Source: Endocalyx cinctus (lineage: Eukaryota; Ascomycota; Sordariomycetes; Amphisphaeriales; Apiosporaceae). From it: a stretch of 64,000 nt of DNA. Below are positions 47,934-60,082 of this stretch, piece after piece; positions within the stretch are counted from its first letter, which is position 1; the number at the start of each line of letters is the position of its first letter. The notes under the pieces are model-generated. The model searched no databases. It was not told the origin of the DNA and worked only from the letters and a program-made list of their open reading frames with translations. A program made the position numbers and the translations under genes. The DNA lies in assembly GCA_001600455.1 (NCBI GenBank), contig BCKC01000009.1, positions 2,294,001 through 2,358,000 on the forward strand, given 5' to 3'.

Positions 47934-48776
47934 AGAGCAGAATCGGATAGCATCACGCGCCTACAGTAAGTTCGCGACCCCTTACTTTTTTTTTCTTCTT
48001 TCTCTTTCGAACCGCGCCTAAGCACGTTCCTGACTATTTCAATAGGGGAGAAGCGCAAGCAAAAGCTAGCATTACTTGACGAACTCCTTAGGTCTGATTC
48101 GCAGCTGGATTCTGTGAGCTCCGTATCGGACGAGGCAGAAGAGTCCAGAACACCGCTCTCCGTAGCCCACAGCAGACAAGACTCGAGTAGTCCTGGGCCG
48201 CAGATCGCGACGTTGGCGCCGATGACGCCGCAGTGGCCTCCGGTCTCTCAACCCTTACCGTCAAACGGCTTAGTGTACGGCCAACGAGGATACGAAGACC
48301 CTTGGGTCGATTATCACCAGCGACCGAACGACCCGTTCTTTATGGCCAATGGGTACGATCATAATTTTGGACACTCCGATATAAATCCAAGCATCGCCGG
48401 AACCGCCTCTCAATACGGCTCGATGATGTCTTCGACGCCGTCGATTTCTATCGACCCCACGCTACCGTCAATACATCCGATAATACCAAACCCAAATTAT
48501 GATCATAGTGATGCCGTGACCCGGTCTCCTCCTCCTCACTTGCAGGCTCTGGATAATTTCGATGCCATAGACTCGGGAGATGATATGATGAGTGCCTTCC
48601 AGAGTCTATCGAAGCTGAATTACGACCAACAGCAGCAAGTCATCATGTGGACATTGAAGAGGAGAAGCATATCGCAGGCGATGGAAGAAGACTTGAATGT
48701 AGACGTTCCCCATATCGACTGCCACCTCTCTACACGTACAGCAGATGCGAGGATGATCCCGTTCACGCAAGCTTGA
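47857..48776 (+). CDS. bZIP transcription factor
   Basis: Two exons (47857-47965, 48046-48776) give 279 residues. The basic region is at about 24-43: LRREQNRIASRAYREKRKQK, with the N-x(2)-A-S-R-A-Y-R core that contacts DNA. The 80-bp intron splits it after AYR, a position often seen in fungal bZIP genes. The zipper that follows (LALLDELLRSDSQL) is short. The rest is Ser/Pro/Asp-rich, with a Gln run (YDQQQQV) and a conserved-looking C-terminal block (DDMMSAFQSLSKLNYDQQQQ, WTLKRRSISQAMEE). I cannot tie it to a named regulator; AP-1-like and Hac1 types have different basic regions. A long upstream region with a candidate overlapping upstream frame suggests regulated expression. Confidence 0.82.
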
Positions 48777-49566
48777 GATTTTTATCAACTACCTGCTAAA
48801 AGAACGTAAAGAGCAGTGGTACCCATCTCGGGGATATAGGGCAAGCGAAGATCAACTCCTCTCTCTATCACCAACCTGATCCTTTTACCAAACCCTCTTG
48901 CAGGAAAAGCATGCGACCGGCCACGCAGCACCTGAACATTTTGACGACGTCGGTGAAGGTTTAAGGGGAAGGGAGGGAGTATTGCGATAGCTCGAAAACG
49001 GTCAACAACAGATCACCGAGCTACCCTGTGTCACGCTTATACCATTTCCCCTATCGAAACTTACCGTGAAAACGACACGAACAGTCATCTAAGTTTCGTT
49101 GACTATGGAAACCGTGGATAATGAGAAACCACGATTAGTTGACCAATACTTTTAACCAACCAGGGAGACAATCGGATAAATCGTGACATTCACAACGGCG
49201 CAAGATGGGGGGAGAATGGCATCCTCGGTAATATTCTGATATTGTAGCCGGGCTTTACCGGCTTTGTCTATCTATCAGGCTTGCATAAAACTTATCCCCA
49301 TTTCCTAATATATTTAGGAGCTGGTTGTCGGAGTAGATCTCTGGCTGCGGTGGCTATGAAATTATTTTTAGCTGGACTTATAAAGTAAATAGCAAAGTGG
49401 TGGCACTGCCAGGACTCATACATAAAAGGATTTGAACAAACGCCTTCAGAGTAAGCATCTGGATCGCGTAACGATTATCGCAATTTACAAATAGTTGGTC
49501 ACCATTTTCCGAGATAGTGTACAATGCTGAGCATAGTATATAATATTATGAATTTGTCTATAAAAA
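48777..49566. other. Convergent 3' spacer
   Basis: Between the stop codons of the bZIP gene (+) and nop14 (-). GC content is moderate in the first part and AT-rich later. No gene seen. Confidence 0.55.
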
Positions 49567-52351
49567 TTATCTCTTTGCCGCGCGTTTCCTCATCTGCCTC
49601 TCGCGTTCATACGCATTCGCCTCTCTACCTTCCTCACCTTGGATTTCTGCCACCAACCTCTTGTATTTCTTTTCATAAGCGGCATCGGCAGCCTTCTTTA
49701 TTCGCAGCTTCTCACGCGCTTCGAAATTGGTGTCCTTTCTTAGTTCCCTCATAGCTCCCTTGCGTTCTTTCTTGTGCTCAGCCTTCAGTTTGGCTAGCTC
49801 GGTCCTGTCGCGGTCGGGATCGTAGTGCTTCTTTGGATCGTATGTCTCCTCGAACTTGGGTACGAATGTCTTAATAGCCAGAGGTTTATGATGGTGAAGT
49901 TCCAGGGGTCGGCGGGCCACTTGGGCGAGCCTCAGCATCTTCATGAACTTAGACCGCAATTTTCCAATCTGATCATTCAGAACATCAGGAAACTCGGCCT
50001 TGCATGACTTGCTGCACAGATGCTCGATGACGGAGAGGGCGGGATGAAACGATTCATAAAACGATGGCTTCCCACTAAACAAATCTGCCGCATTTTCAAG
50101 CAGCTTGAGCGTGGTAGCGATAGTTGCAATTTTCGTCGACAGCGTTTCTTCAACTGAGGTGAGGCCGACAACGCAGTCGCTAATTTTCAGCTTCCTCACA
50201 TTGATGGAGGTTGCACCACGAACTCGCATTCCTGTAGGAGGCTCATGCATTGGAATACTTGTGACTGCCCTAAAATTCGCTGGTGCAAGAGATGTCAGGG
50301 TATTGAGACAAGAACCCATAAGTTCTGGTATCCATCTCTTTGAAATCGACTGGTATTGCAAAGCCAAAGTACTAAGATAAACCCCCCGAACATAATCTGT
50401 TAGATGTTTTGGGATTCTTGCTCCTAAGTAGCGAGCGATGGTCAGCATGGTCGGTGTGACTACCTGATGGAAATGATCTGACGTTGGAAAAATAACCCCA
50501 ATAGCAGTCAGAATCACAAGGTCGCCGACATCAGGTGATAGTTCCATTGATTCATTCATCTGGTTGATATGATCCCTGAATCCATTTGCGATTTCTAGAG
50601 GGTACGATTTTGATAGTGAATGAAGATGCCGTATAAGACTCTCGATAACGCTAAATGGAGATGGATCTGGAAGGCTTGACAGGTATCGAATAAACCTTGG
50701 GAGAACTTGGGATGCAAAAACCTGAAGCTTCAATTTATTTCCACTATCCAATTTCGGGTTATGAAGTATTCGAATCCTCTGGATTATTGCTGGGATTTGC
50801 TCTATTGGGCTTGATTGCGTTATTTCAAGAAGTTGATCTAAAGTTTGCGGGCAGATTGATGGGAGCGATCTCATGTCGTCGTCGGATCCATTAAGTTGAG
50901 TTTTGAATGCCGGGTCTTGGACTTCGTCATTATTCAGGAGGCCTTTCGTAAACTCGTCGTCGTCATCATCATCACCATTAGCGGCATTGTGTCCGTCGTG
51001 TGATTCATCATCTTCAGACAGAGAATCGTCGCTGTCGAGTGGCTCCAAATCAGACCCGCTCGCAAGTAAGTCGTCTTCGATGAGAAAGTCATCCTCGTCA
51101 TCTAGACCAAGGTCCGCTGCTGTAGGCCGTAATTTGATGCCTACGCCAAGGCCAAAGTTATCCTTTTCTTCGCGTTCGATCAATCCGTACTCATCGCCTA
51201 TAGAATCTTTTGCAGGTAGGTCTTCTTCGTCATCATTTTCGTCATCATTGTCGCTATTCGCGCCACCTTGCATGCGCTTCAATTTCTTCGCCTCGATCTC
51301 CCTTAGCTTTTCTACTTCTTCACGAGCCTTCTCTTCTTCGGTTTTTGTCCTCTCAGTTGGCTGTGCCCTACTATCTTGAGCAAGTTGCTTTAATCGTAGA
51401 TCGTAGTCGCGTTCCATCCTTTCTTTTGGATCAAGGGCAGGCCCCGAGGCAGTGGTTTCGACGCGAGATCCATCCTTAGGTCTGTTGAATAATAAAGCTT
51501 GAAGATCTGGTAGCTCCTTATCTAGTTCTTCGCGCATATCTTCATCTGCATCTTTCAATGCTTGTCTTTCCGCCTTGTGGAGTTTTGATTTAGCAATAAC
51601 TTCCTTCATCACTTCCTGTTTGGATTTCTTCTTTTCGGGCTGTTCGTCTATATCCTCCTCCTCTGCGCCTATATCGTCTGGTCGTAAACGTTTTAGAGAG
51701 CGATGATCACCACTAGAGCTCAGCTCATCAGAAGCGGCAGAGAGCCCATCCTCATCGAAATCATCGACTAATCGAGAATCGTCAAAGGAGAGCGATTTTC
51801 CTAAGTGTGTCAACCCCTCGTCGTCGTCCTCCTCTAGATCGAATACCGAACCCTTCTTGTGGGTCTGTTTTTCTCTGGCGAACCGTTGCATCATCTTCTC
51901 TTCGGGCGTCATGGTTGGGTCATTTTCGCCAAATCTTCGATCAATTATGCCGCCCACTTTATTACGGCGATTCATCTCGATAAGTAGTGTTTGTCGGCGC
52001 TGTGAGTCGCTGTCAGTTTGGGAGGGTATTTATAGAGCTCTCGAATCTACTAACCCTTTCTTCTCCGATGGCCTTTGCGTCCCCAGGCCGGCCATTGATT
52101 CCCTTTGCATCTTGGCCAGTTGCCGGTCTATTACTAGTAACGTCGAACTTGGGCCCGCGTACATTATGTTTGAAGTCGAAAGGATTGAACTGTTCTCGTA
52201 TTCCTTCCAAGGCCTCGGCCTTTTGGAGACGTCTATTGCTGGCAGTTCCGTCCTGCACATTTCTCCTCTTTTGCTTTTTACTCTGTTGCGGACCAATGAC
52301 GCCTTGCTCCCTAAGTGAGGCCTTTAACCTCTTAAGTTGTGAGCCAGCCAT
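49567..52351 (-). CDS. nop14: Nop14, small-subunit processome protein
   Basis: Two exons (52351-52055, 51999-49567; 55-bp intron with donor GTTAGT) give 909 residues. Nop14 is a nucleolar scaffold of the SSU processome for 18S rRNA maturation; in yeast it binds Emg1 and Noc4. The start MAGSQLKRLKASLREQGV follows the family. The conserved N-terminal block is visible: NPFDFKHNV, RRQTLLIEMNRRNKVGGIIDRRFGEND and TPEEKMMQRFAREK. A long acidic and charged middle (about 150-420) with many Asp/Glu runs follows, then a helical repeat domain and the basic C-terminus with KHYDPDRDRTELAKLKAEHKKERKGAMREL. The end MRKRAAKR is a likely nuclear or nucleolar signal. It shares a short 349-bp promoter with the gene to its right. 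Confidence 0.96.
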
Positions 52352-52700
52352 CGTAAAAATGGTCGAAATGAAAATATTTGGTGGAGGGGCAAACCTCAAT
52401 GTCTTTTGACCTTTTTTTTTTTTTCCTCCCCAGATCATAGAAATGTAGATAAGATATGGTCTGGGGAAAAAAGTTCTTATCAGGACTTATCTTGATCACG
52501 ATAAGCTTATCGGGGGTTAGTCTGCTAGTACTAGGCCCAACAGCCCTGCAGGCCTGCTTATCCAATATGCGCTAGTAAGTACTTAAGTACTTAGTCGAAT
52601 ACGAACCACCACATGCTCATTCACTGAAAACTACCTTCTGGTACTCATTACTATCAGAGCGTCCACAGTGAATGTCTTGTTCTTATGATGAGAGACCAAA
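52352..52700. promoter_or_regulatory. Short divergent promoter with clustered GATA sites and a 14-bp palindrome
   Basis: The 349 bp between nop14 and the unknown gene hold AGATAAG (52447), TTATC (52477), TTATC (52487) and the perfect palindrome CGATAAGCTTATCG (52499-52512), which is two GATA sites tail to tail. That makes five HGATAR sites within about 66 bp. GATA transcription factors are candidate binders. AAGTACTTAAGTACTT-type words follow near 52575-52592. Confidence 0.55.
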
Positions 52701-53750
52701 ATGGGAATCTCATCCTTCTTTCGGGATGATCGAGTTATCACTATTGGCCTGGGCCTATTTACGCTCAGTGCCTTCACAACGATGCGCATGATCTTAGAAT
52801 TCTATCGAGACGAAGTCGAGATCAAACCCGTCCAGCCAAAGACTCAATACATAACCCAAGACACCGAAGATTCTCTGAAGCTTAACACTTTGGAGAGTCT
52901 GCTTCATCATTACAATTTTGCAATTAGAGATACTGCTCTGAAGATTGTGGCAGGCCGAGCAGTTAATGACGGCCCAGCCATCCACGAACTTTTATGGGGG
53001 ATCACTCGCAAGGATTACGACGAACGAATGGAAAGCCTGAGAGCTTTAGCCTTTGCAATAGAAGACAGTACGACGCACGTATTCTTTAGCTCTTGGCACA
53101 TGACATACTGATTGATGACGTTAGAGGATAACTTCCAGGAACCGTTGAGCGTCTTACACACTCCTAGGGCCTATAGTGCGCTCGTTAGATCCCTCGAACT
53201 ATGCCTCGACGATGTACAGCACGAGACACTGGACGATCCGTGGTACGACGAATATTACCTTCGCGATATCGGAGAGCGACGCTGCTTACTACTCGTATGC
53301 CAACTCATACATAAATATGGCGTTGACAGGTTGGTAGAGGCTGGCTTTGTTGAGAAATGGCTCGCCAAGCAGCCCTGGGGGGAGAAAGACGAAGACAGGA
53401 GGAGAAATTTCAGTATATACTTAGATCGAAAGAAGAACCGCATAACCGATATTTGCATGCATCTGGAGGCGTCTCGGGCGGGAAAGAAGGCATTAATAAG
53501 GGCAAAGTTGACTCAAAAACAGAAGAGACCGAAGCGCAACAGGTCTGATCAAATTAAAGTGGTGTTAGAGATTAGTATGGGAAACGACGAGGGTGATGCT
53601 TTACAGGTAGATGCATCACGAGCTGAATTGGTTCCTCGAGTTAATGACCAAAGCGCCGAAGAACAGCGCTTACGGAGAAGGCATCGCGAGGCTATGGTAT
53701 TGAACGATGGTACACACATGCTGGGTCGTAGTGACATCATCCAGCGATAA
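52701..53750 (+). CDS. Conserved-looking protein with N-terminal membrane segment, function unknown
   Basis: I do not recognise this family. Two exons (52701-53067, 53125-53750) give 330 residues. The first frame stops at 53109; a 57-bp intron (donor GTACGA, acceptor TTAG) joins it in frame to the second block, giving AIEDKDNFQEPL. A hydrophobic segment at about 12-32 (VITIGLGLFTLSAFTTMRMIL) is a likely membrane or signal anchor. Residues about 58-230 are helical and could be armadillo-like (LESLLHHYNFAIRDTALKIV, then RAYSALVRSLELCLDD, CLLLVCQLIHKYG). The C-terminus is basic then charged (KQKRPKRNRSD), ending LGRSDIIQR. A mitochondrial or ER membrane location is possible but not shown. Without the intron the gene would be two separate frames. 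Confidence 0.75.
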
Positions 53751-55843
53751 GCACGATACCAGTAACTAACCGCACAATTCACTAGCGGTATGAGTTAGGT
53801 CAATGGGAGTTGGGATTTGCTCTTAATAGATTTACTACTATATGTGATTACGAAAGCGATTATCGCGAGCTATCATAATCCGCAATTTTGTCTAACGGCG
53901 ACGCTATCGCTTTACCAGACAAGAATATTTTATTTCCCTAGTCATAAAGGCGACAGGTCCTTAACAGCTAGGGTTATGAAACGAGGAGTTATACGCAGTT
54001 GCCGAGGACCTGAGGTGCTGCTGCGATGTCGTTTCAGAATGGCAGTTTGATTCCAAAATGGGTGTAGGAGCTGTGAATACGTATTAATGTCCCCTGAAAG
54101 TCCACCGAGTACCTGCATTAGCCGACCTGCCGAGAAGTTGTCAACTATCCACGGCACGTGGGGCAAATTCCGAACCAGCCGTGGACCCTGACGTCTTTAT
54201 AAACCTAGCATATGGATATATACGTACCAATGTATTATGTACGTAGTCCCTGGAACCTGGTATTTACTTATACAGTAAGCACTTGGTAGATATTATTTTT
54301 ACATAGTAAATACGAGAATTATGTATACTATTATAACAATTGAACAATTGTGATGATAGTGGTGAATTATATAGCAGTGAGATAAGCTATGGAAACTATC
54401 GATATTCAAAGCTATTTGCCGCCAATGAGATATTACTCGTAGAAAAGGCAGTATTAGGTAGTATTTGTATTGGAGCAGTTGGGGTTGGTTAAAAGCAATG
54501 TAACTCAACAACTTTTGTCTAGTCGGCGTGATTTCCGAAGTAAACAAACAATTAAAAAATCCGTTTTCATCTTGTTATCTGGTAGTAGTGTATTCATTTC
54601 GGCAATATTGTATGTAAGTCGCAAGAATCAGAGCCAATAATGGCTCATTCTCGTCATGATTCGCCCATCGTGGAGATTTAGAGTTACAATAACTCCTCAT
54701 TATCTGCAGCATCAAATTGGAATTGCCAGGGCATATACGTTATCTCCTACTATCCTACTGAATATAACCGACTGCTCACCGCATCGTGCAAGTTAAACCT
54801 GGTAGACATTGACCTGTCATAGATGAAATTCAGGGGTCTGAGGGTTTTGAGGGGCTGAGACCCCCCCGAGATTCTTAGGTTTGTTTGTATGTATGTTGGC
54901 ATGTGTAAATTATAATAAGAGTAAACATTACCCAGCTGCCAGCTTGCTGCTTGACTGCTTGAGTATTTTCCAAAAATGATTTCTTTCTTTTAATCATTAA
55001 AACTGGTATAGGTATACTAGTTTTGAGGTGTCGTCATATTCTATCCTCTTCCGAATATATTACCTAGACTATCTTATCTAGTACAGTAGTGGTTAATATC
55101 ATTTATTCCACTCGCCCCATCACCCTGTCGACGCCATCCCGGACCAGCTACATAGTATATACACTACTTGTACACTACGCTAAAGAACACTTTATCGGGT
55201 GGGCTTGATCTTTTATGAACATATTTTTTTTTTTTTTTCGGATTTATTGACAGGTCCTACTGTTTAATAAAAGATCATAATTAAAACTTATCTAGAAGAG
55301 TTTTTCTTAGCTTGAACAAGATATTATTATTTTTCTTCTCCATATAATGAACGCACAACTCTCTGGCCACACCGTCCATGCATTTCCTTACTTACTCACC
55401 TATATATTTTTCGTCTACTAGGTAACTGTCGCATAGACCTATTTATCTTTTTAAGGTTGGTAAAACCTTGTCTCAACCTTTTTTTTTTTTCTTGTATTGG
55501 TTAATTCTAGGGTGAACCATGCAATCTTTCTTTTCCCTCCTAGTTTCTAATCAAGGAATTCCCTTACCTTCCATATAAGTAATTCGCTAACGGGAGAAAG
55601 TCTCACACCAACGCGACAGGCCGTGAAGTTGGCCACTACTTCGTACCAGACCAAGATAAATAAATAAATAACCCGTCTAATTGTCGAAACCCCGGTTTTA
55701 TTTAGTGGTTTATCAAGTCCATCTATGATATATCATTGGATAAATTGAATAACCGTTCTCTTTTTATCCAATCATTTATCTAGAAGGATCTATACGTATC
55801 CACCCTAAAATACAAAAAATACGGTCAATTATCACCGGTCATC
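53751..55843. other. Spacer upstream of the CLIP-170 gene
   Basis: 2.1 kb of AT-rich sequence with T runs (about 55225-55239, 55482-55492). It should include the promoter and leader of the CLIP-170 gene. No supportable gene seen. Confidence 0.55.
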
Positions 55844-58464
55844 ATGGCTTCTACTTCCGCCGCTTCAATAGAAACCCTTTCCCACCAACAACAAAAACAA
55901 AGACAACCCACCTTGTCTCGGACGGGTAGAAGAATCGGTGGCATTACAACCGCTTCCACTCCAAACCTTAATACTCTTTATTCAGCACAATCTAAACTAG
56001 CCCCTTCTTCTGCTTTTAGCTCGGCTACTTTATTGCGCAAAGGTTCATTTGCTGCTCTTACCCCTGGATCTCTCGCCTCCATTCCAGATGATAGCGATAG
56101 TTACGCCATACATAGCGTCTTGAACGAATCCCCGCGCAAGATGCCTCCTGCAACTCCCGGAAAAAATAATGGGGTCGCCGATGATTATCATATCGGTGAG
56201 CCCGTCGAAGTACCGGGAAATATGACTGGTACTGTTCGTTGGGTAGGATCAGTGGCTGGAAGAAAAGGAACTTTTGCTGGTATCGAATTACATCCAGAAT
56301 TTGTATCGCGCGGGAAAAATAACGGCGATGTTGATGGGTATGTCATAATATTTCGTTCCACGAATCCATCACTTTCATCGTTGCTACGTAGAGGCTTGAA
56401 CTAATCATCGTGCCTTCTCATAACAGAGTCTCTTATTTCTCAACCGCAGTACCTGGCTCAGGTATTTTCGTACCGATCAGCAAGATAAAGCGCGATATAC
56501 CACCGACTCCTGGTTCCGTTTCCTTCCCTATCACCCCCAGGGCCAATTCGGCGGCTGGACTTAAAATCGCTAGTCAAAATTCCTCAAATTATACCCCTCC
56601 AACCCCGTCGTTACCAAAATTTAGCCAGTCCGTTGGACCTGCTCGGGCCCCCAGCCCGCAGGGTAAACGACCTCGAGTGTCACTGCCCCGACCTGAATCC
56701 CCCGTTCGCAGACTACAATTAACCCCTGCACCGCGACCGTCAATTGCGACACCTGGGCCAAAGCCGCCTCCTCGATACGGTAGTCCGACTGCTTCCCGCT
56801 TCGGCTCCAGCGTGCGAGGTACTGCCGGTGCTGCCGGTGATCCCAACAAAGCAACGAGATTGGAGAGAAAGCCAAGTATACTCCCTAGAAGCGCGTCAGC
56901 TCTAGGTCAGACGGGTTCTATTTACGACGACGACGACATAACACCGGTTGGAGCGCGTAACAAAAACGAAGGAAGTGTTGGTTCGATTTCATCTTTGAAC
57001 TTCAAACGACCAGTCTCTCGCGCGAACCATGCCAACGAGGAGGAAATCGAGCGGCTTCGCACGCAACTCGACGACCGAGATCGTCAACTTAAAGAACAGG
57101 CGTCCGCTTTGGCTGAAATGGAAAGCAGCCTGTCGGAGCTTACTGTCTTGATAGATCAGACCGACAGCGGGCGGATCCGATCAAACAGCCTGGAGGACAA
57201 AGATACTTCACAGCTCCGAGCTATGCTTCGGGAGAAAAACGAGAAAATTGCCATGCTTACGGCCGAGTTCGATACTCACCGAGCCGATTTCCGTAGCACT
57301 ATTGATACCCTCGAGATGGCTAGCACCGAGACACAGCGGGTTTACGATGCCAAGATCCGTGAGCTAGAGCAGGAACTTCAGGAATCCCAGGAACGGCATG
57401 ATGATGTGGAAGGTGTAGCTAGACAGCTTAAGCAGCTCGAAGAACTTGTCCAGGAGCTTGAGGAAGGCCTTGAAGATGCTCGTCGTGGTGAGGCCGAAGC
57501 TCGAGGGGAGGTGGAGTTTTTGCGAGGAGAAGTCGAGAGGACGCGGTCCGAGTTGCGGCGAGAGCGCGAGAAAGCCTCGACTGCCTTAAATGGCGATGAC
57601 AACAATGCGGATCGGGCATCAATGTCCAAAGAACTGGAACAGAAGGAAGACGAGATTAGGGGTCTCAAAGCTATCATCCACTCCCTCAGTAGGGATTCTG
57701 TTCCCGGCACGGAATCGCCTGAAAAGACGCCTACCCAAGCCCAGCGGAACAATTCCTTTATTGGCTCTCGTCCCGAATCAACCAACAATCGTGTGGCGAA
57801 AGAGAAGTTGGAGCGGGAACTTCAGGAACTGCGTAGCCTACTCGATACCAAGAGTAGTCGAGAAGAGGAGCTGGAGCGCGAAATTGATATACTCCGGCGT
57901 GGCAGTGCCTCTACTCACCGAGGTAGTTCACTAACTATCGGAAGCACGGATCGTTCTTCTTATCGAGATTCCAAGGGAACAGTTGTCCTTGCGAGGGAAA
58001 CACGCTCGCCCGAGGCAATGCACAAACGCGCAAGAACCCTGGATACGATGCCTGAAAGCGACGCATATTCTTCCGTTACCGAAACTAGTACACTCTGGTG
58101 CGAGATTTGTGAGACCGCAGGTCATGATATCCTGACATGCACCAACATGTTCGGCCCGCAGCATGATCAGGGGAAGGTGGATGGTGGCTACGCAGGCAAG
58201 GACGCTGATCGAGAGACGACAAAGAATTTGTCCGTTCCTGTCGAGGCCAACGCAGAGGATACACCTCGTCCCTTGTCTCCGATGAAACCTTCGAAGACAG
58301 TTACGGTGACGCCTTCGCCAGCCACCAATCTCTTGCCCAACCCTCAAGACTCCGGACCACTAGCCGGGAAAGATAGCGGTACGATTGATTTGGCAAAGTG
58401 GTGTGCTCTGTGTGAACGTGACGGGCACGACAGTATTGATTGCCCATTGGAGGACGCCTTTTAG
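55844..58464 (+). CDS. clipA: CLIP-170-type microtubule plus-end tracking protein (CAP-Gly, coiled coil, two zinc knuckles)
   Basis: Two exons (55844-56337, 56427-58464; 89-bp intron with donor GTATGT) give 843 residues. A Ser-rich N-terminus (1-110) leads to a CAP-Gly domain (about 116-188): IGEPVEVPGNMTGTVRWVG, KGTFAGIEL, GKNNGDVDGVSYF and the end GIFVPISKIKR, which binds the EEY tail of tubulin. The GKNNGD tubulin-contact motif is intact and the intron lies right after it. A basic Ser/Pro-rich linker (about 190-370) is followed by a long coiled coil (about 390-680) for dimerisation. The C-terminus holds two CCHC zinc knuckles: WCEICETAGHDILTC and WCALCERDGHDSIDC. This is the full CLIP-170 layout, as in Aspergillus ClipA and S. 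pombe Tip1; yeast Bik1 has one knuckle. Confidence 0.95.
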
Positions 58465-60082
58465 TCGGATAATATTTGGCTTGTAGGAAAATGATTCACG
58501 ATGAATTGGGAAGGTGAAAGGAAAAACTCGAAGGCGAAAATACATAATTCGTTGTAATACCTTTTTTGTACATCATTATTGTTTCTGTTTATCTCGTTTT
58601 GCCCCTTTTTGGCGTTGATCGTGTACCCTTTAGCAGGGTTGAAACGACAACGACTGTGAGGAATTATGATACCACATCAGCTTGTACTCTCTGCGTTCAA
58701 TTGACATAATCTACCGGCCCTTCGTATTAACTTTTGACCTGGGAAGATGATCTCATAGTTCACAAAGCCTCTTGGCCGACCCATACAGCACCACGATGCA
58801 CGAATCTAGCAATCGAAGCATTTAGGCATGCAAAGGCCATCTGCGAACTTGATGTTGTTAAAAGGAAGGGTTAGCTGGATAAAAAAAAAAAAAATCTACA
58901 TCCGTAGTGCTTATCCTTGTTTTATTCCATCTCATCAGGCATTGTTTAAACCTGGTATTATTCCAGGATTTCTTTTCGGTGTCCTCTGGTCACAATCGAA
59001 TATAATTCCAAGTGCTATTTATTCAGGCATGTTCATGTAGTGTATCTTGAATGTGCGACCACCTTCATGAGGATACTTACGGACACCAGCAACGCCTACC
59101 TCAGGCTTATAATATACTTAAGCATTAAATAAAAGGCACCTGCCATGTTACATGCAGGATATCGCTCTGAAATATGCGTAGTACCCGTAGACTTTGGTAG
59201 CAGTATAGATATCCTCAAGTTGCGTTGGTCTTTTCTTCTCTTTTTCCCCCCCTCGATATACCATCTCTTTTCCATCTCATATCTGTCTACGTATATACTT
59301 AACTAGGCAGTACTTAGTACCTTAGTACATAGGTACATCTTTAGTGCCTATCTCACTCATTACCTCTAAGTCTTTTATCCTATGCCGTCGTATTCTACCC
59401 GCACGAGTACCTCATTTCTTCTAAAACAGTATTCATTAGGTTACGCAATCATTTAACCTTGAATTTCCAGTCTTCTTTCGCCTCTTTTGATCCAAATATT
59501 CAGGAGACGAACAGCACGAAGATTGGGTCGGAATTGGGATAGGAAGAAAGTGAATAAATTTACTCAGAAACGACAAGAGTAGAGGAAGAGACAAGTCATC
59601 ATGGCGTAAATTCAGTTTCTCTTACAGTACTTTCACACCTCACTCACCTTCCCGTCACCCACCCCCTAATTCCCCGCACAAAGCTCCCTAGCTTCCCTAC
59701 TTAGTGTAGGTTGTTGGGCCGTTAGGTACTTTACCTCGCCCCCCCGCAACCCCTTTAACCCTTGTAATCCCTGCTATCCGCTCAGCCGCTCCACCTTCCC
59801 CCCCCCCCCCNCTTCGGTGTAGCTCTTTCATGCCAAGTCCTGGAGCTTTGGGGTAGTGGCGTCACGAGTGTCATTGATGTTCACTTCCAATCATTCACCA
59901 GCCATTTTAAATACGTTCAATTATCCCGCCTCCTTTCATACATTATCACTCCCACCGAAACTATCAATTTCTATTGATCATTGACCATATGCTTACATAC
60001 ATTTTACTCTAGCGATAAGATTATAGCAGACGTCAACGCTCCCTCTTCCGCCTTCACTCCTGCACTGCTAGACGGTATTGCC
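58465..60082. other. Spacer upstream of the alpha-mannosidase gene
   Basis: No gene supported. It has an A run near 58880, CTTAGTAC/TAGGTAC words (59295-59345), a poly-C run ending in an N (59811), and a pyrimidine-rich leader before the ATG at 60083. An open frame extends back to 59981 but has no in-frame ATG. Confidence 0.55.
59811..59811. other. Undetermined base (N) in a C homopolymer
   Basis: A single N directly follows 13 C and precedes CTTCGG. It is a likely unresolved homopolymer length. Confidence 0.95.
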
